DNA of 63,235 bases, from contig JBAWAP010000091.1 of the NCBI GenBank assembly GCA_049589355.1, positions 1-63,235 on the forward strand, read 5' to 3'. Source of the stretch: JBAWAP01 sp049589355 (GTDB lineage Bacteria > Chloroflexota > Anaerolineae > VGOG01). Positions 52,959 through 61,922 of the stretch are shown piece by piece. Position 1 is the first letter of the stretch; every line of letters starts with the position of its first letter. The notes under the pieces are model-generated. The model was not told the DNA's origin and did not search any database. It saw only the letters and a program-made list of their open reading frames with translations. The position numbers and the translations under genes are program-made.

Positions 52959-52991
52959 AGAAACCGGGTTTCTTCGAGAAACCCGGTTTCT
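52959..52991. repeat. 33-bp perfect palindrome between ABM and alcohol dehydrogenase genes
   Basis: AGAAACCGGGTTTCT, three bases, then AGAAACCCGGTTTCT form a near-perfect hairpin, ending about ten bases before the ribosome site of the next gene. It may weaken read-through; the same type of palindrome is known as a dispersed repeat in several bacterial groups. Confidence 0.8.
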
Positions 52992-53003
52992 TAGGAGGAG
53001 CCA

Positions 53004-54158
53004 ATGCGCTTCGAGTTTGCCACGGCCACGCGCATTCTCTTCGGGACAGGCACGCTGCACGAGGTCGGGCCGCTGGCGGCAGAAATGGGGAGTCGGGCCC
53101 TGGTGGTGACAGGGCGCAGGCCCGCGCGTGCTAAGCCGCTGCTCGACCTTCTGACCGTGCAGGGGATTGAGGCCATCACCTTCTCAGTGGCCGGTGAGCC
53201 GACCACCGAGGTGGCTCGCCTGGGCACCCAAAGCGCGCGGGAGGTAGATTGCGATTTGGTCATCGGGTTCGGCGGCGGGAGCGCTTTGGACACCGGCAAG
53301 GCGGTCGCTGCCCTGCTGACCAATGGCGGCACCCCCCTCGACTACCTCGAAGTCATCGGCCGGGGGCAGCCGCTCACCCGGCCTTCAGCGCCCTACATCG
53401 CCATCCCCACCACGGCGGGCACCGGGGCCGAGGTGACCTACAACGCGGTGCTGCTCTCGCCCGAACACCGCGTGAAGGTCAGCCTGCGCAGCCCGCTGAT
53501 GCTACCGCGCCTGGCGCTGGTGGATCCCGAGCTCACTCACAGTATGCCGCCGGAGGTGACGGCCAGCACCGGTCTGGACGCGCTAACGCAAGTCATGGAG
53601 CCCTACGTCTCCAACCGGGCCAACCCGCTGACGGACGCCCTATGTCGGGAGGGGATGCGCCGCGCCGCCTGCTCGCTTCGCCGGGCTTATCAACACGGCG
53701 ACGACGTGGCGGCCCGTGAGGATATGGCGCTAGCCAGCCTCTTCGGTGGGCTAGCTCTGGCCAACGCCGGACTGGGGGCGGTGCACGGTTTCGCCGGGCC
53801 GATTGGAGGCATGTTCCCTGGACCTCACGGCGCGGTGTGTGCTAGCCTCCTGCCCCACGTGATGGCTATCAATGTGCGAGTCTTGCAGGAGCGATCCCCA
53901 GAGAGCGAAGCGCTGCGGCGCTACGACGAGATTGCCCGCATACTGACCGGGAATGAGAGAGCTACCGCCGACGATGGCATTGTCTGGGTGGGGGAACTGT
54001 GCCAGGCGCTACAGGTTCCTTCGCTGGCCTCCTATGGGGTGACGGAAGACGATTTCCCGCTGCTGATCGAAAAAGCCGCCGTTTCCAGCAGCATGAAGGG
54101 CAACCCCATTGTGCTCACGGCCGATGAGATGGGAGAGATTCTTAAGCGGGCGTTGTAG
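53004..54158 (+). CDS. Iron-containing alcohol dehydrogenase (maleylacetate-reductase-like)
   Basis: A 384-residue group III dehydrogenase. GFGGGSALDTGKAVAALLT binds NAD(P)H, and IPTTAGTGAEVTYNAV plus ANAGLGAVHGFAGPIGGMF and PHGAVCASLL supply the family's metal-binding histidines and glycine loops. ATG 53004 follows AGGAGGAG. With the ABM monooxygenase it could oxidise or reduce a small quinol, lactone or aldehyde; no substrate is visible. Confidence 0.9.
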   Translation: MRFEFATATRILFGTGTLHEVGPLAAEMGSRALVVTGRRPARAKPLLDLLTVQGIEAITFSVAGEPTTEVARLGTQSAREVDCDLVIGFGGGSALDTGKAVAALLTNGGTPLDYLEVIGRGQPLTRPSAPYIAIPTTAGTGAEVTYNAVLLSPEHRVKVSLRSPLMLPRLALVDPELTHSMPPEVTASTGLDALTQVMEPYVSNRANPLTDALCREGMRRAACSLRRAYQHGDDVAAREDMALASLFGGLALANAGLGAVHGFAGPIGGMFPGPHGAVCASLLPHVMAINVRVLQERSPESEALRRYDEIARILTGNERATADDGIVWVGELCQALQVPSLASYGVTEDDFPLLIEKAAVSSSMKGNPIVLTADEMGEILKRAL

Positions 54159-54235
54159 TGGTAGCGAGGCGTCGAGACACTGAGGAGATGTTCAACGGGC
54201 ACAGTGAGAGGTCAAGGCTGTTTGGGGGAAGTGCG

Positions 54236-54634
54236 CTAGCGCTGAGGGTAGGGGATCTCTTCCGCTCCGTGGGCGGTCAATTTAGTGCAGTGGGTGGCGT
54301 GGGCGATGATCTTGGCCTCATACAGACTGGCAGCAGTGCGGAATAGCCGCAGTACATTGTCGAGGGTCTCAATCACCGTGGCAGCGTCCGCGCTTCGGCC
54401 GACGGCGAGGATGATGACGCCAGGATGCTTGCGGTAGGGATATTTGCGTGGATCGGCAAGATCCTCATCCCTGGTGATGAGGATGCGCTTCCTGGCTCTG
54501 GCAAACTGGTAATGAAACGCATCATCACGGTGGACATGGCCGAGGCTCACCGCGTGTTGAGAGCTGTGACCCTTGTGCTGCAAGTAGCGAGAGGTTTCTT
54601 CAGGGGGCATGTGTTCGTCGAGATAGAAACGCAT
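54236..54634 (-). CDS. DUF5615 (PIN-like) protein
   Basis: A 132-residue protein starting MRFYLDEHMPPEETSRYLQ with the acidic D/E sites of PIN-like nucleases, DAFHYQFARARKRILITRDEDL in the centre. DUF5615 proteins pair with DUF433 proteins as toxin-antitoxin-like modules. Its start ATG 54634 lies three bases after the DUF433 gene's stop, so they are one transcript. Confidence 0.82.
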   Translation of the reverse strand: MRFYLDEHMPPEETSRYLQHKGHSSQHAVSLGHVHRDDAFHYQFARARKRILITRDEDLADPRKYPYRKHPGVIILAVGRSADAATVIETLDNVLRLFRTAASLYEAKIIAHATHCTKLTAHGAEEIPYPQR

Positions 54635-54637
54635 GAG

Positions 54638-54961
54638 CTACCCCATCTCGAGTTCAGGATAGCCCATTTCCTCGATCGCATACCGTATGGCAGCCGTCAC
54701 TTCCTCTCGGGTATACTGAGGATATTCGGAGAGAAACTGATCGAGAGAGCGGCCAGCTTCCAGGTAGCCCATCACCCAGTCAATCGGCATCCGGGTGCCA
54801 GTGATGCAGGGCTTGCCGCCCATGATGCGGGGGTTACTGGTCACGGGTGGGAGAGGGCGGATTTCCAGCTCGATCACCTGGTTCTCGGTCAGCCCGCTGG
54901 GGGTTTCCAGCGGTTCGAAAACCTTGTCCTTGTAGATAGCTCGAATGGTGGTAGTGCTCAT
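54638..54961 (-). CDS. AF2212-like/DUF433 fusion (antitoxin-like)
   Basis: A 107-residue protein joining two short domains. Residues 1-36, IRAIYKDKVFEPLETPSGLT, match AF2212/DUF104-type antitoxin segments; residues 40-107, NPRIMGGKPCITGTRMPIDW and REEVTAAIRYA, are DUF433. DUF433 pairs with DUF5615, and here lies directly upstream of it. The added N-terminal part is unusual. ATG 54961 follows GGAGTTGA. Confidence 0.85.
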   Translation of the reverse strand: MSTTTIRAIYKDKVFEPLETPSGLTENQVIELEIRPLPPVTSNPRIMGGKPCITGTRMPIDWVMGYLEAGRSLDQFLSEYPQYTREEVTAAIRYAIEEMGYPELEMG

Positions 54962-55130
54962 CGTTCAACTCCTATGCCGTACTTGGAATCCCACGGCGCA
55001 CTTCAGATTATACACGTCCTCTCCCAAAAGTCAAGGATGGAGAGCAGGGGCGCATGGTGCATGTGGCATTACGGAACACACAGCACGCCTGGCTTGAGGT
55101 AAGGTCGAGAAAGAAGATATAAGGTAGAGC

Positions 55131-56180
55131 ATGAAGAAGAAACACGGCCTGCGGCGCTATCTGCGGGCCAGCCTGCGGGATACCTGGGTGTTGGCGCGGG
55201 AGTTCCACAACTCCCTGCTGCTGTTCGCAGGGTTGCTGCTCTTGGGAGGACTGATACTGTGGCGCTTCTACGTGTCGCCAGAGACCGGCCAGAGGCTCGC
55301 TTTTGGCGAGGCACTGTACGCGGTGTTTACACTCGTTTTCTTCGAGACCACCATTCCCTACCCCCGCAGTGGCCCACTGCAGGCCTTCTTCTTCGCCGTG
55401 CCGATTTTGGGGCTGGGGGTGATCGCCGAAGGGGTGATCCGCTTCGGGGTGATGCTGTTCAACAAGCAGGTCAGAAAGGGGGAGTGGCAAGTGGCGGTAG
55501 CGTCAACTTTCAGGAACCACATCGTGGTCTGTGGACTCGGGCGTGTGGGGTATCGAGTGGTGGAACAACTCCTGCGGTTCGGCGAGGAAGTGGTGGGTAT
55601 CGACTGGCGGGAGGAGAGCCGTTTCGTGGAGCGCGTGCGGGAGATGGGCGTGCCCGTGATCATCGCCGACGCCCGAGAGCGAGAGGCGTTGGTCAAGGCT
55701 GGAGTGCCACGAGCCCGGGCTCTCATTCCCTGCACCGAAGACGACCTCACTAACCTGGCCGTCGCCCTGGACGCCCGGGAACTGAAACCGGAGATCAGGG
55801 TGGTGATGCGCATGTTCGACGCCGAGTTGGCCAGAAAGGTGGAACGGGGATTCGGCATCCATACCGCTTTCAGCACCTCCGCGCTGGCCGCGCCAGCCTT
55901 CGCTGCCGCCGCCACCCAAGCCGACATCTCCCATTCCTTCTACGTGGGCGATACCTTGCTCAACGTCAGCCAGTTGACGGTGCAGACCGGGTCGTGCCTG
56001 GTGGGCAAGACGCTGACGCAACTGGAACGGGAGCTGGACCTCTCGGTGATCATGCATCGGGGGGCAGAGGGAGTAGACCTGCATCCAGCTCCCGAGATCG
56101 TGCTGGCAGCAGAGGACTGCATCGTGGTCTTCGCTTCGCTGGACACACTGAACCGGCTGCGGCAGCTTAATCAGCCATGA
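55131..56180 (+). CDS. Ion channel-like protein with RCK (TrkA-N and TrkA-C) domains
   Basis: A 349-residue protein. Two spans (about residues 27-47 and 82-104) surround a pore-like helix. The cytoplasmic half has HIVVCGLGRVGYRVVEQL and a TrkA-C part with SLVGKTLTQLERELDLSV. However, the pore reads FTLVFFETTIPYPRSGP and lacks the TVGYG potassium filter, so ion selectivity or even conduction is uncertain. ATG 55131 follows AAGG. Confidence 0.78.
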   Translation: MKKKHGLRRYLRASLRDTWVLAREFHNSLLLFAGLLLLGGLILWRFYVSPETGQRLAFGEALYAVFTLVFFETTIPYPRSGPLQAFFFAVPILGLGVIAEGVIRFGVMLFNKQVRKGEWQVAVASTFRNHIVVCGLGRVGYRVVEQLLRFGEEVVGIDWREESRFVERVREMGVPVIIADAREREALVKAGVPRARALIPCTEDDLTNLAVALDARELKPEIRVVMRMFDAELARKVERGFGIHTAFSTSALAAPAFAAAATQADISHSFYVGDTLLNVSQLTVQTGSCLVGKTLTQLERELDLSVIMHRGAEGVDLHPAPEIVLAAEDCIVVFASLDTLNRLRQLNQP

Positions 56181-56225
56181 TGTGCCCGGCACTTCCCCAT
56201 GCCACCCGCAGCGAGACGTTTCAGT

Positions 56226-56259
56226 GAAAGCGCGGTCTTTTGCAGTTGACCGCGCTTTC
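56226..56259. terminator. Stem-loop overlapping the next promoter
   Basis: GAAAGCGCGGTC (56226-56237) and GACCGCGCTTTC (56248-56259) form a perfect 12-bp stem. No T-run follows, so it could be a factor-dependent terminator of the channel gene, or an operator, since the promoter lies across it. Confidence 0.55.
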
Positions 56260-56268
56260 GTGTATAAT
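56240..56268 (+). promoter_or_regulatory. Sigma-70-type promoter of the defence island
   Basis: TTGCAG (56240-56245), a 17-base spacer and TATAAT (56263-56268). The -35 box and spacer overlap the 12-bp stem-loop, suggesting a built-in control element. The first gene starts 126 bases downstream. Confidence 0.65.
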
Positions 56269-56393
56269 GGGTGTGTCTCAAGCCGCCCCACCGTCTCTTG
56301 TTCGTCCCGGCCCGAGGATGGGGCGGGGAGCACTTTTCGGATAGGCTCTCAGTAAATGGTATTACGTGGTTTGATCCAGCGGAGGTGAAGACT

Positions 56394-57485
56394 ATGGCCC
56401 CGGCCACTATCAAACGTCACGTACTTCCCGGCGAGGAAGGTGGAGATACTGCCTGGTTCTACCGGCAGAACGCCTTCGAGCAGCAAGAGATCTTTCGGCA
56501 GGTCGCCTTCAAGCGCCGGCGCTGGCCCGAACTAGGCGACGGCAGGTCAAGCAAGCGGCCAACCTACACCTACCCACACATCTTGCCCGCCGGTCACGAA
56601 CGGCTGGCTTTCTACGAGCCTCTGGCCGACGCAATCCTGGCCTACCTGGCTGAAGAGAACATTGCCCTGCATTCCGAAGTGCTGAACCTGAAGAGTTCTC
56701 AGGCTGCGTGCCTGAACTTTTTCTTTCCACTCCGTCAGGACCTCAATCTGGCCAGGTCTGCGTTGCAGCCTTTACTCCTGGGCCTGCGGCAGGTGACGGG
56801 GATCGAGTTCGAATACACGGGCCCGCCGGAGGTCACGCAGTGGCTGGGCGAATCGGAGAGGGGAAAGCGAGGGCTGTACCGCACTAGCATTGACGCGACT
56901 ATCTTCTGGATCGGTAGGAGCAAGCGGAAGTATACCACACTAGTTGAGTGGAAGTACACCGAGCGCAGCTTTGGCGCGTGTAGTGCCTTCCAGTCGGCTC
57001 CCAAGGATGACAAGGCCAGGTGTCCGGCGCTCGACGTGGCGAGAGATAGAGACCCAGCCCGGTCGTGTCTGCTAACGACGGGTGGGGATCGCAGGTCACG
57101 CCGTTATTGGGAACACATGGAGGCGGCGGGCATTTCATTCCCTGCCTTCGCGAGCGTACAGGGCTGCCCCTTCCAGGGTCCGTTCTACCAACTGATGCGT
57201 CAGTTCCTTCTGGCGGCGTACCTCCGGCAAACAGGCGAGGCCGACGAAGTTGAAGTGGTATCCATCGGCTTTGCCAGGAACACTAAGCTGCACGAGGTTC
57301 CGTCACAGCTCTGTTCGCTGGTTGACGGCGGGGGAGAGGGCGTCGTCGGTGCGTGGAACGCTGTGCTCACGGGTGTGCCTCTGATGCGTCAGTGGACGGT
57401 GGAGCAGTTCATGGCGCGCGTGAATAAGGTTGAAGGAATTGACCTGGGCTGGCGAAACGATCTGCGCAGGCGGTATGATGTGTGA
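56394..57485 (+). CDS. PD-(D/E)XK nuclease (PGN_0703-like restriction endonuclease)
   Basis: A 363-residue protein. The start is ATG 56394, with GGAGG eight bases upstream; a longer frame to 56271 overlaps the promoter and is rejected. The nuclease core is SIDATIFWIGRSKRKYTTLV plus EWKYTE: D167, then 17 residues, E185-W-K187. SSQAACLNFFFPLRQD near residue 96 resembles PGN_0703-family restriction enzymes. It precedes a nuclease-helicase pair by 83 bases, so I place it in the same operon. Family naming is from memory of the motif and is the less certain part. Confidence 0.62.
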   Translation: MAPATIKRHVLPGEEGGDTAWFYRQNAFEQQEIFRQVAFKRRRWPELGDGRSSKRPTYTYPHILPAGHERLAFYEPLADAILAYLAEENIALHSEVLNLKSSQAACLNFFFPLRQDLNLARSALQPLLLGLRQVTGIEFEYTGPPEVTQWLGESERGKRGLYRTSIDATIFWIGRSKRKYTTLVEWKYTERSFGACSAFQSAPKDDKARCPALDVARDRDPARSCLLTTGGDRRSRRYWEHMEAAGISFPAFASVQGCPFQGPFYQLMRQFLLAAYLRQTGEADEVEVVSIGFARNTKLHEVPSQLCSLVDGGGEGVVGAWNAVLTGVPLMRQWTVEQFMARVNKVEGIDLGWRNDLRRRYDV

Positions 57486-57568
57486 GGGTGGGGATAAGAG
57501 ACTGATGCTTGATCGGTTTGCGCTCCCGCATTGTTGGCACATAAGCACTCCTTCAAGAGGCTAGCATA

Positions 57569-58417
57569 ATGGCTCAGTGGAAGAGAGTTGACAGCACATC
57601 CAGTGAATTCATTTACCACCTGCTTTGCTTCAGCGGTGAGAAGACAGTTGACCTTGATAACAGTTTTCTGCGAGGGTTGGTGGAGTTGTTCATCGGCGCG
57701 CAGTTAGGGTTTTGGAAACAGATCAATCGTCTTGCCCAAACCAGATTCCCAGATAGGCGAGTTGACCAGAATGAGATTCAGGAGGTTCGGGAGTTCATCC
57801 AAAACAGAAGTGATGATTTTGTTAGGTTATTTGCAGAGCATATTCCTCATTACCTTCTGTTGAACTTCAGGCCAAAAGATTGGGATCCATGTACACAGAA
57901 AGAACCGCATTTTAGGCCCAACGATCATTATGCTGACCATTTGGCAGTGTGGCGAACACCAACAGATAGCTATCAGCTTATGGTGTCGGAATCGAAAGCG
58001 TCTGAGAAGAATGCCCGTCGCTTGGTAAAAAAATCACCACCCAATAAGAAACTAAAGGGCACCATGTTTGACGAGTTCTACGCAATCGAGACAAGACAAC
58101 AGGATCTGTCTTTCAAGCACCAACTGCTTGACTTGGATTGGACGTTCCTCACTACGGAAGAAGAGGTTGAGAAACTGGTAGAGATTGGGTTTTGGAAGAA
58201 GGATTGTATTTACCATGGCTGCGTCATCACATCTGAGTCCAAGGCACGCCCTAGCATTTTCGACGGCTATCGCGAAATCATGGCTAAAGAACCAGATTCG
58301 CCAGAGAGACGATGGGCAACCGTTGTGCCGATCTCGAAGTGGAAAACCTGGGTTGACAAAATCACAACGATAGCACTCAACTTTCTCGCCGAGCGTGAAG
58401 CAGAAGGGCACTTCTGA
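57569..58417 (+). CDS. HamA-like (DUF1837-type) nuclease, defence effector
   Basis: A 282-residue protein with no recognised signal or membrane span. HYADHLAVW supplies D123 and SESKAS supplies E141-S-K143, a PD-(D/E)XK arrangement with the same spacing as in the upstream nuclease. In Hachiman and AbpAB systems the nuclease is of this size, carries an E-x-K, and is coupled to a helicase. The match is by motif and context, not by overall likeness. ATG 57569 has AGAGG upstream. Its stop overlaps the helicase start (TGATG). Confidence 0.55.
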   Translation: MAQWKRVDSTSSEFIYHLLCFSGEKTVDLDNSFLRGLVELFIGAQLGFWKQINRLAQTRFPDRRVDQNEIQEVREFIQNRSDDFVRLFAEHIPHYLLLNFRPKDWDPCTQKEPHFRPNDHYADHLAVWRTPTDSYQLMVSESKASEKNARRLVKKSPPNKKLKGTMFDEFYAIETRQQDLSFKHQLLDLDWTFLTTEEEVEKLVEIGFWKKDCIYHGCVITSESKARPSIFDGYREIMAKEPDSPERRWATVVPISKWKTWVDKITTIALNFLAEREAEGHF

Positions 58418-61400
58418 TGTTGAGCAAATACTTCCAAGAACGTTTCGACCATATGCCAAGACCGGAAGGTTTGTCGGCAGAAGAGGCCAGGCAGTTGGTG
58501 ATTGATGCCTATCGCCTGCTTATCAGCAATCGGCTCTCTGTAGCTGGTGTGGGTGTACAGCTCGAAGGTACTATTGAAGACGAATTTGATACCTTGCGTC
58601 GACTTGCGGATTATTTGAGTGCTTACACAGCCATCTCTGCCAATCTGCCACAAGTTCAAATCTCGCCATCGACTATATCTTCCGCAAACTTCGTCGCTGC
58701 TCAAATCTTCGAGTTTCTCGCAGAATATAGAGCCGTAGGGTCAGATAGTTTGGCAGAGGAACAAGAGGCTGATGACACAGAGCGGTTTCCGTTCAATGGT
58801 TTTGAGTTCTGGACCGAAGAAGGCTATCTCTGGATCAACGCAATAGCTCACTACTTGTTAGCACAGCATGATGGAAACGCCACCACTCTGACTCGCCGAT
58901 TCCGCAAACTGCCGAAATCGGTTAATGGTTCCAATCTATCTACCTGGTCCGTCGGTCCTGATATAGGATACAGGTTAGCCAGCACGGTTGTCGAGATCGT
59001 CGTCAGCTTCCTGGGCTGTGATTTCTCGAGGGTCTTACAGATTGTGGAAGACCGAGATGCAGTGTTCGGAGATATTCAAGCGACCAGCAATGATTTTGAG
59101 CTGATTGATCTGGCGCTGATATCGGCGCTCTTTGACATTGCCGAGGCATGCACTCAAATGGCGCGAGCTTTGACTATTCTGGCCGAGGCTGAGGTCAGAA
59201 TAACGAGACCGTGGCTGGAAACGCTCAGACAGGCTCAACAGACATCCGATCTCTTGAACGATGCAGCTCTCAAGTGGATCATTGACCTTCTCCGCCGTGT
59301 GATGGATGATTTTGCTGAGCGCGGTTTGCTGTTCGTCAAGTTCCCTGATCCATCACCCACATCTGACAGGTGGTACAAGTATCTCGAACATAGAGCTCAA
59401 GGGAGTGGAGCGCTTCTCTGGCCTGCACATCTAGAAGCGATTGATCGAGGCTCCATCAACCTACAAACGAACATGGTCATCAGTATGCCTACAGGCAGTG
59501 GGAAGAGCTTCATCGCGGAGATGAGGATCGCAGCAGCCCTACAGAACACAGAAGATGCCTGGGTCCTCTGCGTTGTGCCTACCAACGCGCTTGTTCGCCA
59601 AGTGACTCGTGATCTTGAAGAAGCTTTAGAACCTCTGGTAACAACTGTCCGGGGCTTCGTGACTGACAGGGAATACACCTATCTCTTTCTGGAAAGTCTG
59701 TCACCTGATGAGCTACCGGCGGAGCCTATTAACTACGTTGCGGTAATGACACCGGAAAAGCTCAGGCTGGCGGTTTCTCTATGGCCAGAAGCATTTGAGA
59801 CCTGTGTGCTCTGTGTGGTAGACGAAGCTCACTTGATCGGTGAGCCTAGACGTGGGTCCTTGCTTGACTTGGCGCTTGCACAGCTACGTACCGTAAATGC
59901 AAGGGTTCCGTTCTTGCTGCTATCAGCAATGATGAGCAACCCTGACGATCTGGCGCACTGGCTAGAGGGAATAGACTACTTGGATGAGCGTCGTCTTACA
60001 CGTCAGGCTCTTATGCTGGGTATTCCAGGGGATGCACAAGCTGCCGCACAGGTGAGAGGGAGGGAACGGCTTGGGGATCTCCTGTTCGGTAGCGTGTACC
60101 GCAGTGACTGGGAACCAAGTTCGGGAAACATAAAGTGGATGATTCTAGAGAATGTCTGTGTGTTCAAGCAAGAGAAGGATCAGCGTGGTGGATGGGAGCC
60201 CTACAAATTCAAGCCCACCGATACCGCTAGGAATTGCACTGAAAGCTTGGTGAGAGCTGGGCTGAAGTCGATCTTGTTTATTCCTAACATCTGGGCAGAA
60301 AGCTCAGCTCAACGGCTAGGAGATTCCCTTAATCTGGAAGGCCCAGATGATCCAAGGTTGGATGTGTGGGAGCGGGTCCTCCGGCGCGAACTGGGTGTAG
60401 ACAAACCAGAAATCATTGAGCGCCTGCGTCAAGGGGTATGCTACCACAAGGGGCCGATGCTGACACAAGAACAGGTCCTCGCAGAGCGCTACTTTGCAAC
60501 GAGTGAAGAAGTGCGGCTGATGGTCTGTACCAGCACGCTTTCTTACGGTGTGAACCTTCCTGTTGAAGCCCTGGTTTTTGCCGGTACCAAGCGCTATGAT
60601 CCGGAAGCCGATACGATGGTGGAGATAACCAGCAAGGACTTTCTGAACATCGCAGGCCGAGCCGGTCGCCCCGCGTTTGCCAACCAAGGATTGGTTCAGG
60701 TCTTACCAAATTGGCTTCCCTTTGATTGGAAGCCGCTGAGGAAACAGTATCAAGATCTACGTAAGATGTACCTGGCACCCTCCAAAGAGGAATTGAGGGT
60801 CACCGGTGGCTTGTGTACTGTACTTGATCAGATCAGCGCTGCCAGTGATATGGATTCGGTCTCCGACGAGGTGTCAGCTGCGATCACAGCGTGGTTCGGG
60901 AGAGCTGAAGACGAAAGCCTGCTTCGGCACACCTACGCTTTCTTCCTTCGAACCCAGCAGGTGGATGCAGAAGAGAACCCGGATCAGTATGCTCACCGAA
61001 TCACCTCTGCCATAGCTGGATGGATTCGCCGTCAGGAGGAAGAGTTCCCGCTAACTTCAATTGCAAAAGAGGCATTCAAGCGAAGCGGTCTTCCGAGTCG
61101 CACTTGCCGTCATCTGTACCGTGAGGCTGGCAGGATTCTTGAAACCCTTTCGCCCTTCAAAGGTAGTACGACTGATGGCGAAGGGTCATTCCAGTACTGG
61201 CTGGACGAGGTGGTGGAATCGGTGCAGTCGCAAGATTGTGACTTCTTCTATCAGCCGCGTGTCAAAGTCGGCGACAAAGAGGTACGTGAGAATCAACTTT
61301 TGGAAAAGATTTGGGAATACGAAACAGAGGCCCTTCACCTCTGGCTTTCCGGAGCAACACGAGAAGGATTAATGGCTTCACGCTTCGCCAAGGGCGGTGG

Positions 61401-61890
61401 AGACTACTGGTCCAGACATCGGGCCTCCATGTTTATCAACCGGACGACACAGCAGTACGCTTTTGCTTTAGGCTCTCTTCTGTTCTTTCTTGAGTGCCGA
61501 TGGCGAGAACAAGACCCTGATGCCAGATCCTGGGACAAAAAGCCAAAGGAACTGGGGCTTGAGTGGAAACCCCATTTGGCTCACCTGCCGTTGGCGGTCA
61601 AATGGGGAGTGGGCAGCATATCGGCGTTGGCTTGGACCTATGCTGGAGTTCGTTTTCGGTTTGCTGCCAATGCATTGGGAGAAATCTATCCTAGTGATGA
61701 TATTGGTCATGACGTTGAAGAACAGTTTCAAGGAATCAGAAAGCTTCTCAAAGAATATCGAAGCAACTATCCTCCCCGATCAGATTGGACAGTGGAGGCG
61801 CTGAGGATTCAGAGCGGGATGAAAGGTCTCGACTACGATGCCGAGTTTCTCAAAGATGTTGCCGACGCTTGTTGCGGAGCCGAATTGTAA
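58417..61890 (+). CDS. HamB/AbpB-like Ski2-family DEAD-box helicase
   Basis: A 1157-residue helicase. Residues 1-340 are a helical domain without known motifs. Walker A is MPTGSGKSF (about 356-364), Ia VVPTNALVRQVTRDL, Walker B VVDEAHLIGEPRRG, motif III LLLSAMMSN, and motif VI FLNIAGRAGRPAF (about 740-752), all typical of Ski2-like SF2 helicases. The C-terminus adds about 350 residues, ending in a tryptophan-rich helical bundle. Translationally coupled with the nuclease. It probably senses or unwinds phage DNA or RNA and licenses the nuclease, as HamB does for HamA. Confidence 0.72.
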   Translation: MLSKYFQERFDHMPRPEGLSAEEARQLVIDAYRLLISNRLSVAGVGVQLEGTIEDEFDTLRRLADYLSAYTAISANLPQVQISPSTISSANFVAAQIFEFLAEYRAVGSDSLAEEQEADDTERFPFNGFEFWTEEGYLWINAIAHYLLAQHDGNATTLTRRFRKLPKSVNGSNLSTWSVGPDIGYRLASTVVEIVVSFLGCDFSRVLQIVEDRDAVFGDIQATSNDFELIDLALISALFDIAEACTQMARALTILAEAEVRITRPWLETLRQAQQTSDLLNDAALKWIIDLLRRVMDDFAERGLLFVKFPDPSPTSDRWYKYLEHRAQGSGALLWPAHLEAIDRGSINLQTNMVISMPTGSGKSFIAEMRIAAALQNTEDAWVLCVVPTNALVRQVTRDLEEALEPLVTTVRGFVTDREYTYLFLESLSPDELPAEPINYVAVMTPEKLRLAVSLWPEAFETCVLCVVDEAHLIGEPRRGSLLDLALAQLRTVNARVPFLLLSAMMSNPDDLAHWLEGIDYLDERRLTRQALMLGIPGDAQAAAQVRGRERLGDLLFGSVYRSDWEPSSGNIKWMILENVCVFKQEKDQRGGWEPYKFKPTDTARNCTESLVRAGLKSILFIPNIWAESSAQRLGDSLNLEGPDDPRLDVWERVLRRELGVDKPEIIERLRQGVCYHKGPMLTQEQVLAERYFATSEEVRLMVCTSTLSYGVNLPVEALVFAGTKRYDPEADTMVEITSKDFLNIAGRAGRPAFANQGLVQVLPNWLPFDWKPLRKQYQDLRKMYLAPSKEELRVTGGLCTVLDQISAASDMDSVSDEVSAAITAWFGRAEDESLLRHTYAFFLRTQQVDAEENPDQYAHRITSAIAGWIRRQEEEFPLTSIAKEAFKRSGLPSRTCRHLYREAGRILETLSPFKGSTTDGEGSFQYWLDEVVESVQSQDCDFFYQPRVKVGDKEVRENQLLEKIWEYETEALHLWLSGATREGLMASRFAKGGGDYWSRHRASMFINRTTQQYAFALGSLLFFLECRWREQDPDARSWDKKPKELGLEWKPHLAHLPLAVKWGVGSISALAWTYAGVRFRFAANALGEIYPSDDIGHDVEEQFQGIRKLLKEYRSNYPPRSDWTVEALRIQSGMKGLDYDAEFLKDVADACCGAEL

Positions 61891-61922
61891 GGGAAAACCT
61901 ACTACGCTATATGGAGGTAGAG

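Noticed and set aside
52959..52991. Classical intrinsic terminator after the ABM gene
   Set aside because: The palindrome has no T-run and its position before a ribosome site fits a dispersed repeat better.
56271..56393. Longer start for the first nuclease
   Set aside because: It begins at the promoter's transcript start and lacks a ribosome site, whereas ATG 56394 has GGAGG.
61785..61922. Upstream extension of the small acidic protein
   Set aside because: It lies within the helicase gene in another frame; the GGAGGT at ATG 61923 decides the start.
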